NCBI GenBank assembly: GCA_964036045.1
Contig: OZ038383.1
Coordinates: forward strand, 35,483,394 to 35,547,393
Length of the DNA stretch: 64,000 nucleotides
Direction of reading: 5' to 3'
Source of the DNA: Eutreptiella sp. 'Long Island Sound 2002'
Taxonomy: Eukaryota; Euglenozoa; Euglenophyceae; Eutreptiales; Eutreptiaceae
Part shown: one piece after another, positions 12,495-21,815 of the stretch
How the letters are laid out: each line of letters starts with the position of its first letter
Numbering within the stretch: position 1 is the stretch's first letter
Notes under the pieces: model-generated
Seen by the model: only the letters and a program-made list of their open reading frames with translations
Databases searched by the model: none
What the model was told of the DNA's origin: nothing
Translations under genes and position numbers: made by a program

Positions 12495-12759
12495 TGTAAT
12501 GGGCACGCATGCCCAGGCTGAGATCGCGAGTCCTGTAGTTTAGGATGCGTCGCGCGCGTGCAGAAAATGTGATATTTTGTAGTGCGGAAATGCCAGATGA
12601 TGAATTGTATGACAGTGCAGAAATGTCGTGATTGTTATTATCGTTGTAGGGTATTATGATGACATGAGAACCCAACAAAGATTATGAGAATCTGGCGATC
12701 TAAGGAGTGATTCTGGTGTTGTTGCTTTTGCCTGTTGCCTGCCGGAGTTGCCCCTTACA
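12495..12759 (+). repeat. Right LTR of the nested non-autonomous element
   Basis: This second 265-bp LTR is identical to 9129-9393 and is followed directly by the GTCAT target duplication at 12760-12764. Confidence 0.92.
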
Positions 12760-12800
12760 GTCATTCAAAACGAGGGCTGCAGGTGGGCGCAACCCCTCAC

Positions 12801-13796
12801 TCATGCACTGTCTGACACAAAAACAGTGCATTTCCACACATACAAAACCTGCGTCCTTGTCTCCGGATCTCCCGTGTCCTGGCGATCCAGACTTAAAGGC
12901 TGTCGTTCATGTTGATGCGGGCGTACTGTGGAGGGAAAACAAGAGATACAAGCAGCAGTGACAGAAGCAACCGTGGCAGCTGTGATGGCTGGGACAAGAT
13001 GCGTGTGAGGTAGGGTCAAAAGCGCCAACGAAGATAAGACTGGTCGCAGTACCTCAGTGGCACAGCACTGCGAGATCTGCTCATCCCTATTAGGGGCTGT
13101 AGGCACCAGATGTTTCTGGCAGCAATGCCCAACCTCCCCAGACCATGAATAAAGTTCAGAACAATGCCGACACATGGCCACTGTTATCCCTGCCTGGCTG
13201 TCCCCGCTGATCGCCGAGTCCTGCTGGGGCTCTCCAAGCGGAGCCCTCAACTCAGATGCCTCGTGACTCATCTGGAACACAGAAACTGATGGAGAAATAT
13301 CAATCAGACAGTCGCGGACTGGATCAATCGTCAGACCATACGACTTGCAAAAAGGATAACCTAAAATGACATGTTCGGCTACATCGGCCTTGTAAACAAA
13401 CACATCCTCACAAAGAATCTCAATCATGCGCCCGTGATGCTCCACAGGCAGCGCTATGGACACTGTGGCACCATGTGTACCACCGGCGATACGACTGCCA
13501 TCTGCCAGTGTGATCTGCAGTGGTCGGGCAGCGAGGGTCAACATTTTTTTCGCAAAAAATGAACTAGGTGCCAGCGCGAACACCTGGGAACCGGGGTCGA
13601 TCAATACTGTGTATTGCACCCCATCAACAACTCCAGACACTACCAACTCCGTGGCACCATCGACCTGATTGAGTGCCGGCTTGCGCCTAAATCTGCATAC
13701 TTTTTTTCTGGTCATGCCACAGGTCAGTGAATAGCGTCGTACAGCGGCAGGACGCATTACACCTGACCGGATGCAGACCTCCAGCATAGGCAACAC
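12801..13796 (-). CDS. Gypsy-1 aspartic protease region
   Basis: The frame of 331 residues contains a retropepsin-like core. The active-site loop reads VLIDPGSQVFAL, with D-P-G-S where D-T/S-G is usual. A second landmark, HVILGYPFC, matches the conserved hydrophobic-hydrophobic-G motif near the end of such proteases. The D-P-G variant may be functional or a mutation. The frame stops at TGA (12801-12803), and the pol ATG (12802-12804) overlaps it as ATGA. Gag and pol products would be cut by this enzyme in the particle. The remainder is Cys/His-rich and Ser-rich with no recognised domain. Confidence 0.75.
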   Translation of the reverse strand: MLPMLEVCIRSGVMRPAAVRRYSLTCGMTRKKVCRFRRKPALNQVDGATELVVSGVVDGVQYTVLIDPGSQVFALAPSSFFAKKMLTLAARPLQITLADGSRIAGGTHGATVSIALPVEHHGRMIEILCEDVFVYKADVAEHVILGYPFCKSYGLTIDPVRDCLIDISPSVSVFQMSHEASELRAPLGEPQQDSAISGDSQAGITVAMCRHCSELYSWSGEVGHCCQKHLVPTAPNRDEQISQCCATEVLRPVLSSLALLTLPHTHLVPAITAATVASVTAACISCFPSTVRPHQHERQPLSLDRQDTGDPETRTQVLYVWKCTVFVSDSA

Positions 13797-14003
13797 AAGA
13801 GACTCTGGGGGCTAATTTACAGAAGCAGCGGCCTCCAGAGCCGAATTCAGGACGCCATCATGTGACTGCACGCCACACCCCACAGTGGTGGTCGGGGTCT
13901 GTCCCTCGTTGACAGTGGTCACTGGGGCAGTGGCCGCGTCAACAGTGGTTGTGTCACTCAGGCATTCCTGTCTCCGTTTTTTTTTCGCTAAGCTCCGACA
14001 GCT

Positions 14004-14768
14004 TTAGCCTTGAGTCTCTCGTCCAGCAGCTGGCTTAGCCGAAGGACCTGAGGGTCCTGGTTGCGCAGGCAATCTGGCTGGATTGCCCTGTTCCTCAGTC
14101 CCCTTGCCTTTCTGGCTTTTCCCCGCGTCACGGTCGCTGGGCTGCACCCTTAACGTCTCAGCGCCCACTTGGCGGTGCTGGCCCTTTCCCCGGCCACGTC
14201 CTTTACCCTGCTGCTGGCGGTGGCCATTCTGGGGACAATCCCTGGCCCAATGATCAGGCGAGGCACGGTGCAGACAGAGTTTTTCCCGGAAGCGACGTTC
14301 AGTTTCGGCGTCCGCTTGCTGCAGTGTCGGGCGGCCCTTTCCACTGTTACCTTTTCCTTTGGCACCTTTCTGCCAACAAAATTCAGCAGTGTGCCCGTCT
14401 TTTCCACAATTTATGCAGTGTCGTTCCTGGCCTTTACCCTGTCTCTGTCCACTCTGTCCCTGCCCATCCTTTCCACCTCGACCACGGCCACCTTGGTGCT
14501 CGTCGCGGCCATCCTGGCGACGTCCCCAAGGACGGCCTTTGGCCCGGCCCTTGCCTTGGTCTTGCCGGCCTCCCGGGGAAGAGATTTTAATTTGATTTTG
14601 GTCCACGATGTCTTGGACCGATCGCTTTCTGCGATGCCAAACGCCCAACAGAGACGAAAAATTTTCGCCTCTGCTACCATGAAACCAGACCGAGTGGTCA
14701 AGAGCAGAGGTCGCAGTGGCATGGGCAGCAACATTGCTTGGCACAGAAGACATAACGACAGTGTTCAC
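14004..14768 (-). CDS. Gypsy-1 Gag C-terminal region with zinc knuckle
   Basis: The frame encodes about 250 residues, mostly Gly/Lys/Arg/Gln-rich, as in nucleocapsid regions. One canonical CCHC knuckle is present (CINCGKDGHTAEFC, C-x2-C-x4-H-x4-C). A second is degenerate (CLHRASPDHWARDC), with Arg in place of the second Cys. The frame ends at TAA (14004-14006) and the protease follows in another phase after about 200 bases, so a frameshift or lost bases separate them. The N-terminal part of Gag is not evident upstream of 14768. The role is RNA binding and particle assembly in the cytoplasm. Confidence 0.75.
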   Translation of the reverse strand: MNTVVMSSVPSNVAAHATATSALDHSVWFHGSRGENFSSLLGVWHRRKRSVQDIVDQNQIKISSPGGRQDQGKGRAKGRPWGRRQDGRDEHQGGRGRGGKDGQGQSGQRQGKGQERHCINCGKDGHTAEFCWQKGAKGKGNSGKGRPTLQQADAETERRFREKLCLHRASPDHWARDCPQNGHRQQQGKGRGRGKGQHRQVGAETLRVQPSDRDAGKSQKGKGTEEQGNPARLPAQPGPSGPSAKPAAGRETQG

Positions 14769-15007
14769 TGAATAGTATCCTGCAAACAGATATGGTACAC
14801 ATAGCCAATGAAATACGTGATATGCACATATGAGAAATCCACCCTATCATCTACTAAACGATATAACTACTAAACATCCAAGATTGCCGTATCTATCCCA
14901 CATCCTATGTTCCTAACAAGGAAATGGAATATAATATACCCTATCCCATATATATCCCATATATAGGGCCATATAATGTTCCCTTAAGGGTATAATGCCA
15001 GGGTAGG
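14769..15007. other. AT-rich spacer between Gypsy-1 and Gypsy-2 remnants
   Basis: This block contains repeated TATCCCATATAT units (about 14940-14975). It holds no gene. It marks the junction where Gypsy-2 pol resumes abruptly inside RNase H at about 15008. Confidence 0.5.
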
Positions 15008-16067
15008 GTTGTGACGTGCTTCAACGGAAGGTGTCAACCGAGATGGAACTCTCAAGCCCACTACCCTGACGACAAGTGGGTCCTAGTACCCCTGGGCCAG
15101 TGGAACTGGAAATGGAACCAGGCCGGGGGGAACTACTCCACCTATGATCAGGAGTTGCTCGCGGGTATGCTGGTGCTATCCTCTCAGGCACGACTGTTGG
15201 GGAGTAACACTGTGGTCTGGCTGTGCGACCAAGAGCCGGTCTGCTCTTTCGAGAAGGGTCCCCCACCTGAGAAGGCCAAGCTACGGCGCCGGTGGACCTA
15301 CCTCAGCCAACTACGGCTGACGGTACACCATATATAGGGAGTGAAGAACGAGTGTGCAGACTACATCAGCCGCAACAACTTCGACGCCCTGATTGGTGCC
15401 CGGTCTGAAGCGCTGGCTAAGGAGGCGTTCAGCCGTATGGACGTACACTTGGACCTCAACATGACTATGATACGACCCCTAGATGGACTCCAACAAGCGG
15501 AATACCTGAAAGAGTTTGGGGATATCTATAAGCGCCTCGAAAAGCGCCTTGAACCCCTCCTGGTCAACCAAGAGCAGTGGAAGAGGGACAAGAGCTACCT
15601 CTGGCACGAGGACCGCATCGTGGTACCCAGTGAAAGAGTCCCAGTGCTACTGAAGTGGACCCATGAGTCCAGCGGTCATGTGGGTGCTGACCGTACCCTG
15701 AGGCTATTCAAGCAGTGGTTCCACACTACGTGGACTGATGACCAACTGCGGAAGACCCTCCAGCCTATCGTGGACAAGTGCCCGTGTAGGTTCTGCAAAC
15801 TTGGGGATATCAGAGATAAGGGTCTCTACTCGACCCTGCCCATTCCCCACTGTGCTGACAGTGTTCTCTAGGTGGACTACACGGAGATGCCGAAGTTTGG
15901 GGGCTACGACTTTGCCCACGTGGTGACCTGTGGGTTGACCAGGTTTACCAGGGTGTTCTCATGTACCAAGCACATTACCGGAGAGGAGACTATCAAGATA
16001 CTCCTGGAGGAGTGGTTTCGTGTCTATGGGGCGCCCAAGGAGATCAACTCCGATGAGGACGTACCGG
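15008..16067 (+). pseudogene. Gypsy-2 pol, first remaining piece: RNase H, integrase zinc domain, start of core
   Basis: One frame runs 15011-16067 with only two stops, both TAG (15335-15337 and 15869-15871). It begins inside RNase H (NYSTYDQELLAGM, CDQEPV, NECADYISRNN). It continues through an integrase zinc-binding module (THESSGHVGADR ... CPCRFCKLG) into the core, with the first catalytic aspartate in VDYTEMPKFGGYDF and the second in NSDEDV. It breaks off there and resumes in the same sense at 61328 with RSDTGWYKRV. Both TAG codons sit where a glutamine would be natural (HHI-x-GVKNE and SVL-x-VDYTE), judged from recollection of related chromoviruses. The upstream gag, protease and RT are missing. 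Confidence 0.85.
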
Positions 16068-16080
16068 CACATAGGTTTTT
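16068..16080 (+). repeat. Left terminal inverted repeat of insertion X
   Basis: CACATAGGTTTTT matches the reverse complement of 61315-61327 over all 13 bases and begins just after the point where the Gypsy-2 frame breaks. Confidence 0.7.
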
Positions 16081-16545
16081 AATTTACGATTTGTCTGTAA
16101 ATTTAGAAATGCAGCTTTTTCGGTTTCCAATCATCAGTCCTGATGTGACTGTCGAGAAAATCGGGAAACTAATCGTCAATTCCTTATTTCCCAAATCACT
16201 GTGGTTTGAGTTCCATCGCCAGACCCGGATTGTACCCGCATGCAACTGCCGCGGCACCGATCGCCGCAAAATGAAAGTCAAAGAAATGCCAGTTTCGCAA
16301 AATCTGCCACTGGGAGAGTAGTAGTGAATTGCTGAATAGTATTGATCGTAGCGCATCTATAGATCTGACTGTTCACATTTCCCCAGATCCAATCTCCCAG
16401 TGGATTTTAGACGAAAATAAGCCCTTTTTGAGCCTTTTTGGCCTTCTTTTTTGCATAAAGGGCTCACATTAAGCCACCCAGCACCTTGGAAGAGGTGGCC
16501 ATGTAGTCCTTATGTGGGACACATTAAGTAAGATGACTTTGTTGC
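16081..16545. other. No gene seen; left unique part of X
   Basis: This is AT-rich single-copy sequence between the X terminus and the left inverted arm. No coding frame is supported. Confidence 0.5.
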
Positions 16546-17772
16546 ACTTCTTGGCTATACAATTGACGGAACTAAACCCCACCGAGACTCTATATTGGGC
16601 ACGAAATGGCCATTTTTGGAGCCTTATTCTCGGCGAAGGACGAAGTATGATGCTGGTGTTACTAGTGTTAACCCTATCCGGTAGCACTCTTTGATTCCAA
16701 TTTAACAATTCCAACACGAAGGTGATTCCGGTGGAAAATAATGTGTATCCCAAGGTGCCCATTTGCATTCGCAACTACTGTGAGGTGGAGCGAGGGCTGG
16801 CGCTCTCGTGATGACGCCCGGTAGTAGGATACTAAACCCAGAGTGGGATATCTTGCCAATATCTCGGGGGAAGCTCTGGGGGAGTCACGACTCCTCGAAG
16901 CCGGAAGAACCTAAGTGAAGGAGGCGTTGATGAGGATGACGGGGGTGAGGCCTGAGGTAGGTGCACGACTCATACATCTTCCATTATCCGCAAACTTTTC
17001 TTGCAATTTTTTGCATTTTGAGGGGCCCATTTATAGGTTTTACCATTCCATGGCCATTTTTGGAGCCTTATTCTCGGAGAAGGACGAAGTATGATGCTGG
17101 TGTTACTAGTGTTAACCCTATCCGGTAGCACTCTTTGATTCCAATTTAACAATTCCAACACGAAGGTGATTCCGGTGGAAAATAATGTGTATCCCAAGGT
17201 GCCCCTTTGCATTCGTAACTACTGTGAGGTGGAGCGAGGGCTGGCGCTCTCGTGATGACGTCCGGTAGTAGGATACTAAACCTAGAGTGGGATATCTTGC
17301 CAATATCTCGGGGGAAGCTCTGGGGGAGTCACGACTCCTCGAAGCCGGAAGAACCTAAGTGAAGGAGGCGTTGATGAGGATGACGGGGGTGAGGCCTGAG
17401 GTAGGTGCACGACTCATACATCTTCGATTATCCCAAATGCAATTTTTTGCATTTTGAGGGGCCCATTTTTGGGTGTTCCCATGCCTACTATGCCAACCAT
17501 TTCAACCATGCCAACGAGGTGGCATGAATCAACGGACATCTCTGCTGGATAAACGTGATGTGTTCCTTCTTTTGCATTTGCTCACGTCGCTTTTACTTGG
17601 TGTTGATTTGGCGTGTTTACTTGATCTAATCGTCGATTCATGACACCCATTTCAGAGGGGAACCAAAACCGGGAATAACTCATGCGGATTGCCTTTTGAA
17701 CCCTTGAAATCAACGTCATATGTTGCATGGAGGCACGATTGGACACTTGCAAAAGAAACCAACCTCTTACTC
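16546..17772 (+). repeat. Left inverted arm, outer segment
   Basis: This 1.2-kb block is the near-exact reverse complement of 52782-54008, beginning ACTTCTTGGCTATAC. Inside it is a direct duplication of about 430 bp (about 16608-17035 and 17048-17460) that is mirrored in the right arm. The homology stops exactly where element A begins and resumes on the far side of A at 42398. Short frames here read in mirror image in the other arm and are not considered genes. Confidence 0.9.
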
Positions 17773-18157
17773 CCCTGCGTGCGCGCAATGGTGCATTTTT
17801 TCCATAGTGCGCGCAAGTTTCCAAAAATATGACCTTTATATATATAGCGCGCCTATTGCGGGCGCTCTACCGCGCTATATTGTCCCGTTTTTTCAAATTT
17901 TTCAAAACCGGAAAATGTTTCAAAACCATGCTTTTTCCAGTGTCCTGCGTTTCTCAAAAACCCCTTGCTTTTCAAAAACATTCCCTGTTGCTCATCCAAC
18001 CCAAGACACATGCAAAAACACTGTCTGAAAGGTCTGAAAAGTGTGTCATGCAACAATACAGGTCCTCACGGGCACAGACAGTGTAGCGCGCGCAACATAT
18101 TTACAGCGCGCGCTATGAGCCTTACGGCGCGCGCTATACCAGGTATAGCGCGCGCTG

Positions 18158-20061
18158 TCATTCAGTGATCTCCTTAATGGTTTGGACCACCACTTCGGCC
18201 TCCCACTCCTTCTCCCATTCGGGTCTGTGGTCTTCTGCCCCAGTGGCAGCTGGGGCTGCATCCCCTTCTTCTTGTGGGCTTGGGTCGCCTTCTGGGGTTG
18301 CTCCTTCTGGTGCCTCTTCTTCTTTCGGGGCTGCTCCTTCTCCTTCTTGTGGCGCGGCCGCTGGTGCCTCTTCTTCTTGTGGTGGGGCTGGTGCGTCGTC
18401 TTCTTGTGCTGCTGCTGCTGCTGGGGCTGGTGCCTCTTCTTCTTGTGCAGCTGCTGCTGGTGCTTCTGCTGGTGCTGCAGCTTCGTCAGGTCCCTTGTCT
18501 TCTTGTGGGGGGGCTGGTGGCTGGGCTGGTGGGTCTCCTTGGGGCTTCTTCTTCTTTGGGGTTGGTGGCTTGGACGGGGACATCCTCATGGTCTTTGGGT
18601 CGGGGCAGAGGTCCACAATTTCATCGGCCTCGTACATCTCCCACCACGACTGCCACTTGTCCAACTCCTCATACACTTTGCTTTTGGCGGAGAACACCTG
18701 GCAGCTTGGCATGAACTCCGACCAGTCGTCCTCTTCCTCCTCCTCCTCCCCTTGTTGGCTGGGGCTCCACTGATCGTTGGGGATGATGACGGCCACGTGG
18801 TCCTGAGGGGCCCTCCTGGCCCCTGCTGGCTTGATTTCGGCTCCCTCCACAATCATATCGCAGTGGTGCAGTAGATGATCCACCGAGGCTTGTAGCCTTC
18901 TTTGTAGGACCAATCTCGGCGCTGCATGAGCTCATCTCTTGCCTCCTTGTCCGCGTCGGCTCTGCTCTGCTGCTTGGCCTTGGGAGCCGTACTGGGTGGG
19001 GTGGAACCGCACGGACCTCCTTGTTCTTGTGGCTGGTCTGGGACTGGGACGGGCTGCTTCGGTGCTGGCTTTGATGCGAGCTGCGGCTGGGGTGCCTGCT
19101 GCGGTGCCGTCTTGCTTGCCTGGAAAGAGTAGCGCAGAGGCATAGCACAGGCATAGCACGCGCAATACGGAGCATAGCACGCGCGACGAAATGCATAGCA
19201 CGTGCAATGACAACGATAGCGCGCGCTGCATTACCTTTTCTGCTTTCTCCTCCTCTGCTTTCTTCCGTCTCTTCTCCTCCTCTTCCTTCTCCTTCTTCTT
19301 CCTCCTCTCTTCCTCTTCCTTCTCCTTCTTCTTCCTCTTTTCCTCCTCTTCCTTCTCCTTCTTCTTCCTCTTTTCCTCCTCTTCCTTCTTCTTCTTCTTT
19401 GCTTCGTCCTCTTTCTTCTTGGCCTGTTCCGCCTGACGTTGGACTCTCTGTGCCGCCTGTGCCAGCAGCTGCTGGTCGGCAGTCTTCTGGGCAAGGACCT
19501 TTCCAGGCGGGTGGGGGGGCTTAGCGGTGTGGGAGGCGGAGGTGGCTGGTGGTAGGTGGCTGGTGGCTGCTGGCTCCTCGGGATGCTTCTTCTTGGGCCT
19601 TGGGACTGTCACGGATTCCGTCTCCGGCACAGCAAAGGCGTCGGCCCAGTCCACCTCCAGCTCCTCCATCTGCCGCTTAGCCCGGGCAAGCACCGGGGTC
19701 CAGGAGGGGCCTTGCTCCTTCCGTCCGTCAAGCCAGTCGGCCGCATGCTTGGACTGCCCGGCAATGTCCGCGAGCACGCTGATCATCAACGGCCCTCTGC
19801 GGGATCCCAGGCACAGGAGCTGCTCGAAGCTGCCCACCTACGTGACAATGGGACAGAAGGTAGGGCCGTAGCGCGCGCAAACAATCAAATCGCGCGTGCT
19901 ACGACAAATGAAGCGCGCGCAACAATGTCGAAAGCGCGCGCAATGGCAAACATAGCGCGTACCTGTGCCTGTGCCAGTTGTTGTTGTTGTTGCTGCTGTT
20001 GCTGGGGCATCTGCACCCGCTGCTGCTGCTGGAGCAGCTGCAGTGTTGCCTGCTGCACGGC
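18158..20061 (-). pseudogene. A2, 3' exons (coiled-coil and acidic C-terminus); gene split by element D
   Basis: Minus strand: the rest of exon 2 (20061-19963), a GT-AG intron (19962-19838), exon 3 (19837-19235), an intron (19234-19120) and exon 4 (19119-18158, stop TGA). Splice sites agree with the homologous B2 gene and keep phase. Exon 3 encodes GSFEQLLCLGSRRG and a long Lys/Glu-rich stretch that should form a charged coiled coil. Exon 4 has a more ordered segment (PRWIIYCTTA, DHVAVIIPNDQWSP), then Ala/Pro/Glu repeats. Relative to B2 there is a 7-base deletion after TGCACCACTGCGAT (about 18857) that breaks the frame. Both introns carry several GCGCGC palindromes. The family is not recognised. 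Confidence 0.7.
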
Positions 20062-20184
20062 CACATGTACCACCGGTGCCCAGCATAGAACATTGGAAGA
20101 GAGACCAATATTGTCCGGTTACCGGTGGCAATTTTAGGAAATCTGTACCGACGTGCATGCGATATGCTTCGGTCTGTCGCTTGG

Positions 20185-20320
20185 AAGTTTTCGAAAACCC
20201 TTGGAAAGATGCTCGGAAGTTTTGGCAGCCAGATCGGGTCCCAAAACGCAACCAATATCGGTAGGAATGTTCCATGGGCTTCCCAGCCGACCGTGCCGGG
20301 GGAGCTCGGAAGAAATTTTT
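20185..20320 (+). repeat. Subterminal direct repeat of element D, left copy
   Basis: About 135 bp (GGAAAGATGCTCGGAAG through GCCGGGGGAGCT) match 38933-39077 in the same orientation at high identity. Direct rather than inverted subterminal repeats are unusual for a cut-and-paste element. They may be binding sites for a D-encoded protein or remnants of terminal repeats. Confidence 0.85.
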
Positions 20321-20329
20321 CAGCCCGAA

Positions 20330-20751
20330 CCCAGTGGAATTTTGGTTGGATGCTTGGTGCCTACCTTGCCTGCAAGATGCCATGGAGAACAGCACGTTGA
20401 AGCTAATGTTTGTCTACCCTTTGTCTGCTTTGCCTACAAAACTGCATGGAGAACACTGTGCTCAAGCTTATGATTGCTTCCCCTTTGTGCTCCTTTGTGA
20501 AATTGGACTTTTGCTTTTGACATGTGCAACGCCAGCTTGATCCTTGGTGGCTGCTTTGCCCACAAACTTGCATCGAGAACACTGTACTCAAGCTTATGAA
20601 TGTTTGCCCTTTGTGCCTTGTGATGCTTTGTGCCTGCTTTTGTGGTTTTCTTTTTGCATGTGTGTCGCTTTCTCACCTAGGCCCCTTTGAGTAGACTCAC
20701 TAATGTATTCCCTTTTTGTGCTCAGAACACTTTTTGTCACCTGCAACAGAC
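20330..20751. promoter_or_regulatory. Upstream region of D1 with degenerate tandem units
   Basis: Units of about 110 bp recur two to three times (CTGCATGGAGAACACTGTG and CTTGCATCGAGAACACTGTA, each followed by CAAGCTTATGA). They precede the D1 start codon and may be promoter or 5' leader. No TATA box was identified with confidence. Confidence 0.35.
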
Positions 20752-21808
20752 ATGTCTGGTAGTCAAGGCAGTGCCGCTAGTGCCTCGTCTTCGTCCGCTC
20801 AGCCCCCCCAGCCCGTTCAGCAGCTCCCGGAACCAGATTTGGAGCTTGAGGGCGAGCTCATTGACGCGGACACATCCAATACCGAAGTTCCCGAACCGGG
20901 TGATACACAATCGCGCCTCCAACACGCCCTAGCAGCACTGTGCCTGCGGCATAAGCCGTCAGAGACCATTGAACCCAGAATGCTAAGGGTTTTTTTAGAC
21001 AAGGTCGTCCCTGATGCATACCGCATCCAGCCGAAGGATACCTTGCTGGCTGTGCTTATGCATAAGCATTTTTCCATCCCTGTCTAGACGACACGGGAGG
21101 CTGTGGGCAAGACAAGCCACAGCAAACATGAGACTTCGTACGGTGTACAATACAGAAACCTCTGCATTGTTGGTCCGGATCCGAAATACAACACGGACCG
21201 GACCTTTGCAGAGGAATCTGAAGAGAGGCTGCGTGTACATTACATGTACTTGAAATCAATACTGTCCACACACCCGGACAGTACCATTCGCGAGTTAAAG
21301 TGGACCCAGAGCGATGTAGCTACTTGGTTCAAAGAGGCCAAGATCAAGAAGCGGTCCAAAAAAGTAGTTACCTGCAACGTGCAGTTCCCCCCCCTGTCAT
21401 TTATTCATGTTCCGTTCGAGGTTTTGAGGGTTATCATAAACGATGCCTTCTGCGAGTCCCCACATGCAACGATTCACAGCGCCCTCAGAGCCACCATCAC
21501 AGGTGCACATGTGGTAGAGGTTTTCGGGGAAAAGGACGGCTGGCGGGTGTGGGACCAAGCCCCCTCAGGCACGTGGGAAAAGGTGGTTACCCCCCCCCGA
21601 CGGTGAGGTTTTCAGAACAGACCAGCAACCCACGTACCATGCGCACGGTGTCTTGTGGGGCATTGAGTTTTTTTTGGCCCCAGCCCCCAAACCTTCTTCC
21701 GAGGGCGCACCAAAGCGGCAGCGACTTACCATCTTAGGTGCATGGTTGCAGGCCAAGGGTGAGGGCCAGGGCCAGGTTGGGACCGCAGAAGCCCCCCCCC
21801 CTGCCTAA
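20752..21808 (+). CDS. D1: unknown element-D protein (about 350 residues, one TAG, one C-run shift)
   Basis: The ATG at 20752 opens a Ser/Ala/Pro/Gln-rich, acidic N-terminus of about 55 residues. A more ordered region follows (RLQHALAALCLRH, MLRVFLDKVVPDAYRI) to an in-frame TAG (21085-21087). The same phase continues for 170 residues (RLRVHYMYLKSIL, WTQSDVATWFKEAKIKKRSKK, VPFEVLRVIINDAF). At a nine-C tract (21590-21598) the frame meets TGA (21604). Dropping one C restores a frame (DGEVFRTDQQPTYHAHG) to TAA at 21806-21808, only 7 bases before the D2 ATG. The KIKKRSKK stretch suggests nucleic-acid binding. No family is recognised. The C-run shift may be an assembly error. Confidence 0.6.
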
Positions 21809-21815
21809 GCTGGGG

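Larger units (their letters stand above)
9129..12759 (+). mobile_element. Non-autonomous LTR retrotransposon (3.6 kb) nested in Gypsy-1 pol
   Basis: Two direct repeats of 265 bp (9129-9393 and 12495-12759) begin TGTAATGGGC and end GCCCCTTACA. They have the TG...CA ends of LTRs and appear identical base for base. The element is flanked by a 5-bp target duplication GTCAT (9124-9128 and 12760-12764). A purine tract directly before the right LTR sets the + orientation. The interior lacks RT, integrase or protease, so it must move in trans. No tRNA-like primer-binding site was recognised after the left LTR. Identical LTRs point to a recent insertion into an already existing Gypsy-1. Confidence 0.9.
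4300..14768 (-). mobile_element. Gypsy-1: minus-strand Ty3/gypsy chromovirus, interrupted
   Basis: Reading on the minus strand the order is gag with zinc knuckle (14768-14004), aspartic protease (13796-12801), RT and RNase H (to 6286), integrase (to about 4480) and chromodomain (to 4300). This is Ty3/gypsy order with the C-terminal chromodomain of chromoviruses. The RT region is split by a nested LTR element at 9129-12759. Removing that element and one copy of its target duplication restores one frame. The protease stop and pol start overlap as ATGA (12801-12804). In-frame stops at 6286 (TAG), 5845 (TGA) and 4447 (TGA), plus a degenerate second zinc knuckle, indicate decay, unless some are read through. 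LTRs were not identified. Confidence 0.85.

Noticed and set aside
16061-16067. GTAC as a confirmed 4-bp target duplication for X
   Set aside because: At the left, three extra bases (CGG) separate GTAC from the terminal repeat, so the duplication is not clean and other readings of the target are possible.
18165-18874. Plus-strand frames of 146-230 codons opposite A2 exon 4
   Set aside because: They mirror the Ala/Pro/Glu-repeat coding of A2. The minus strand has consistent splicing and a matching gene in B.
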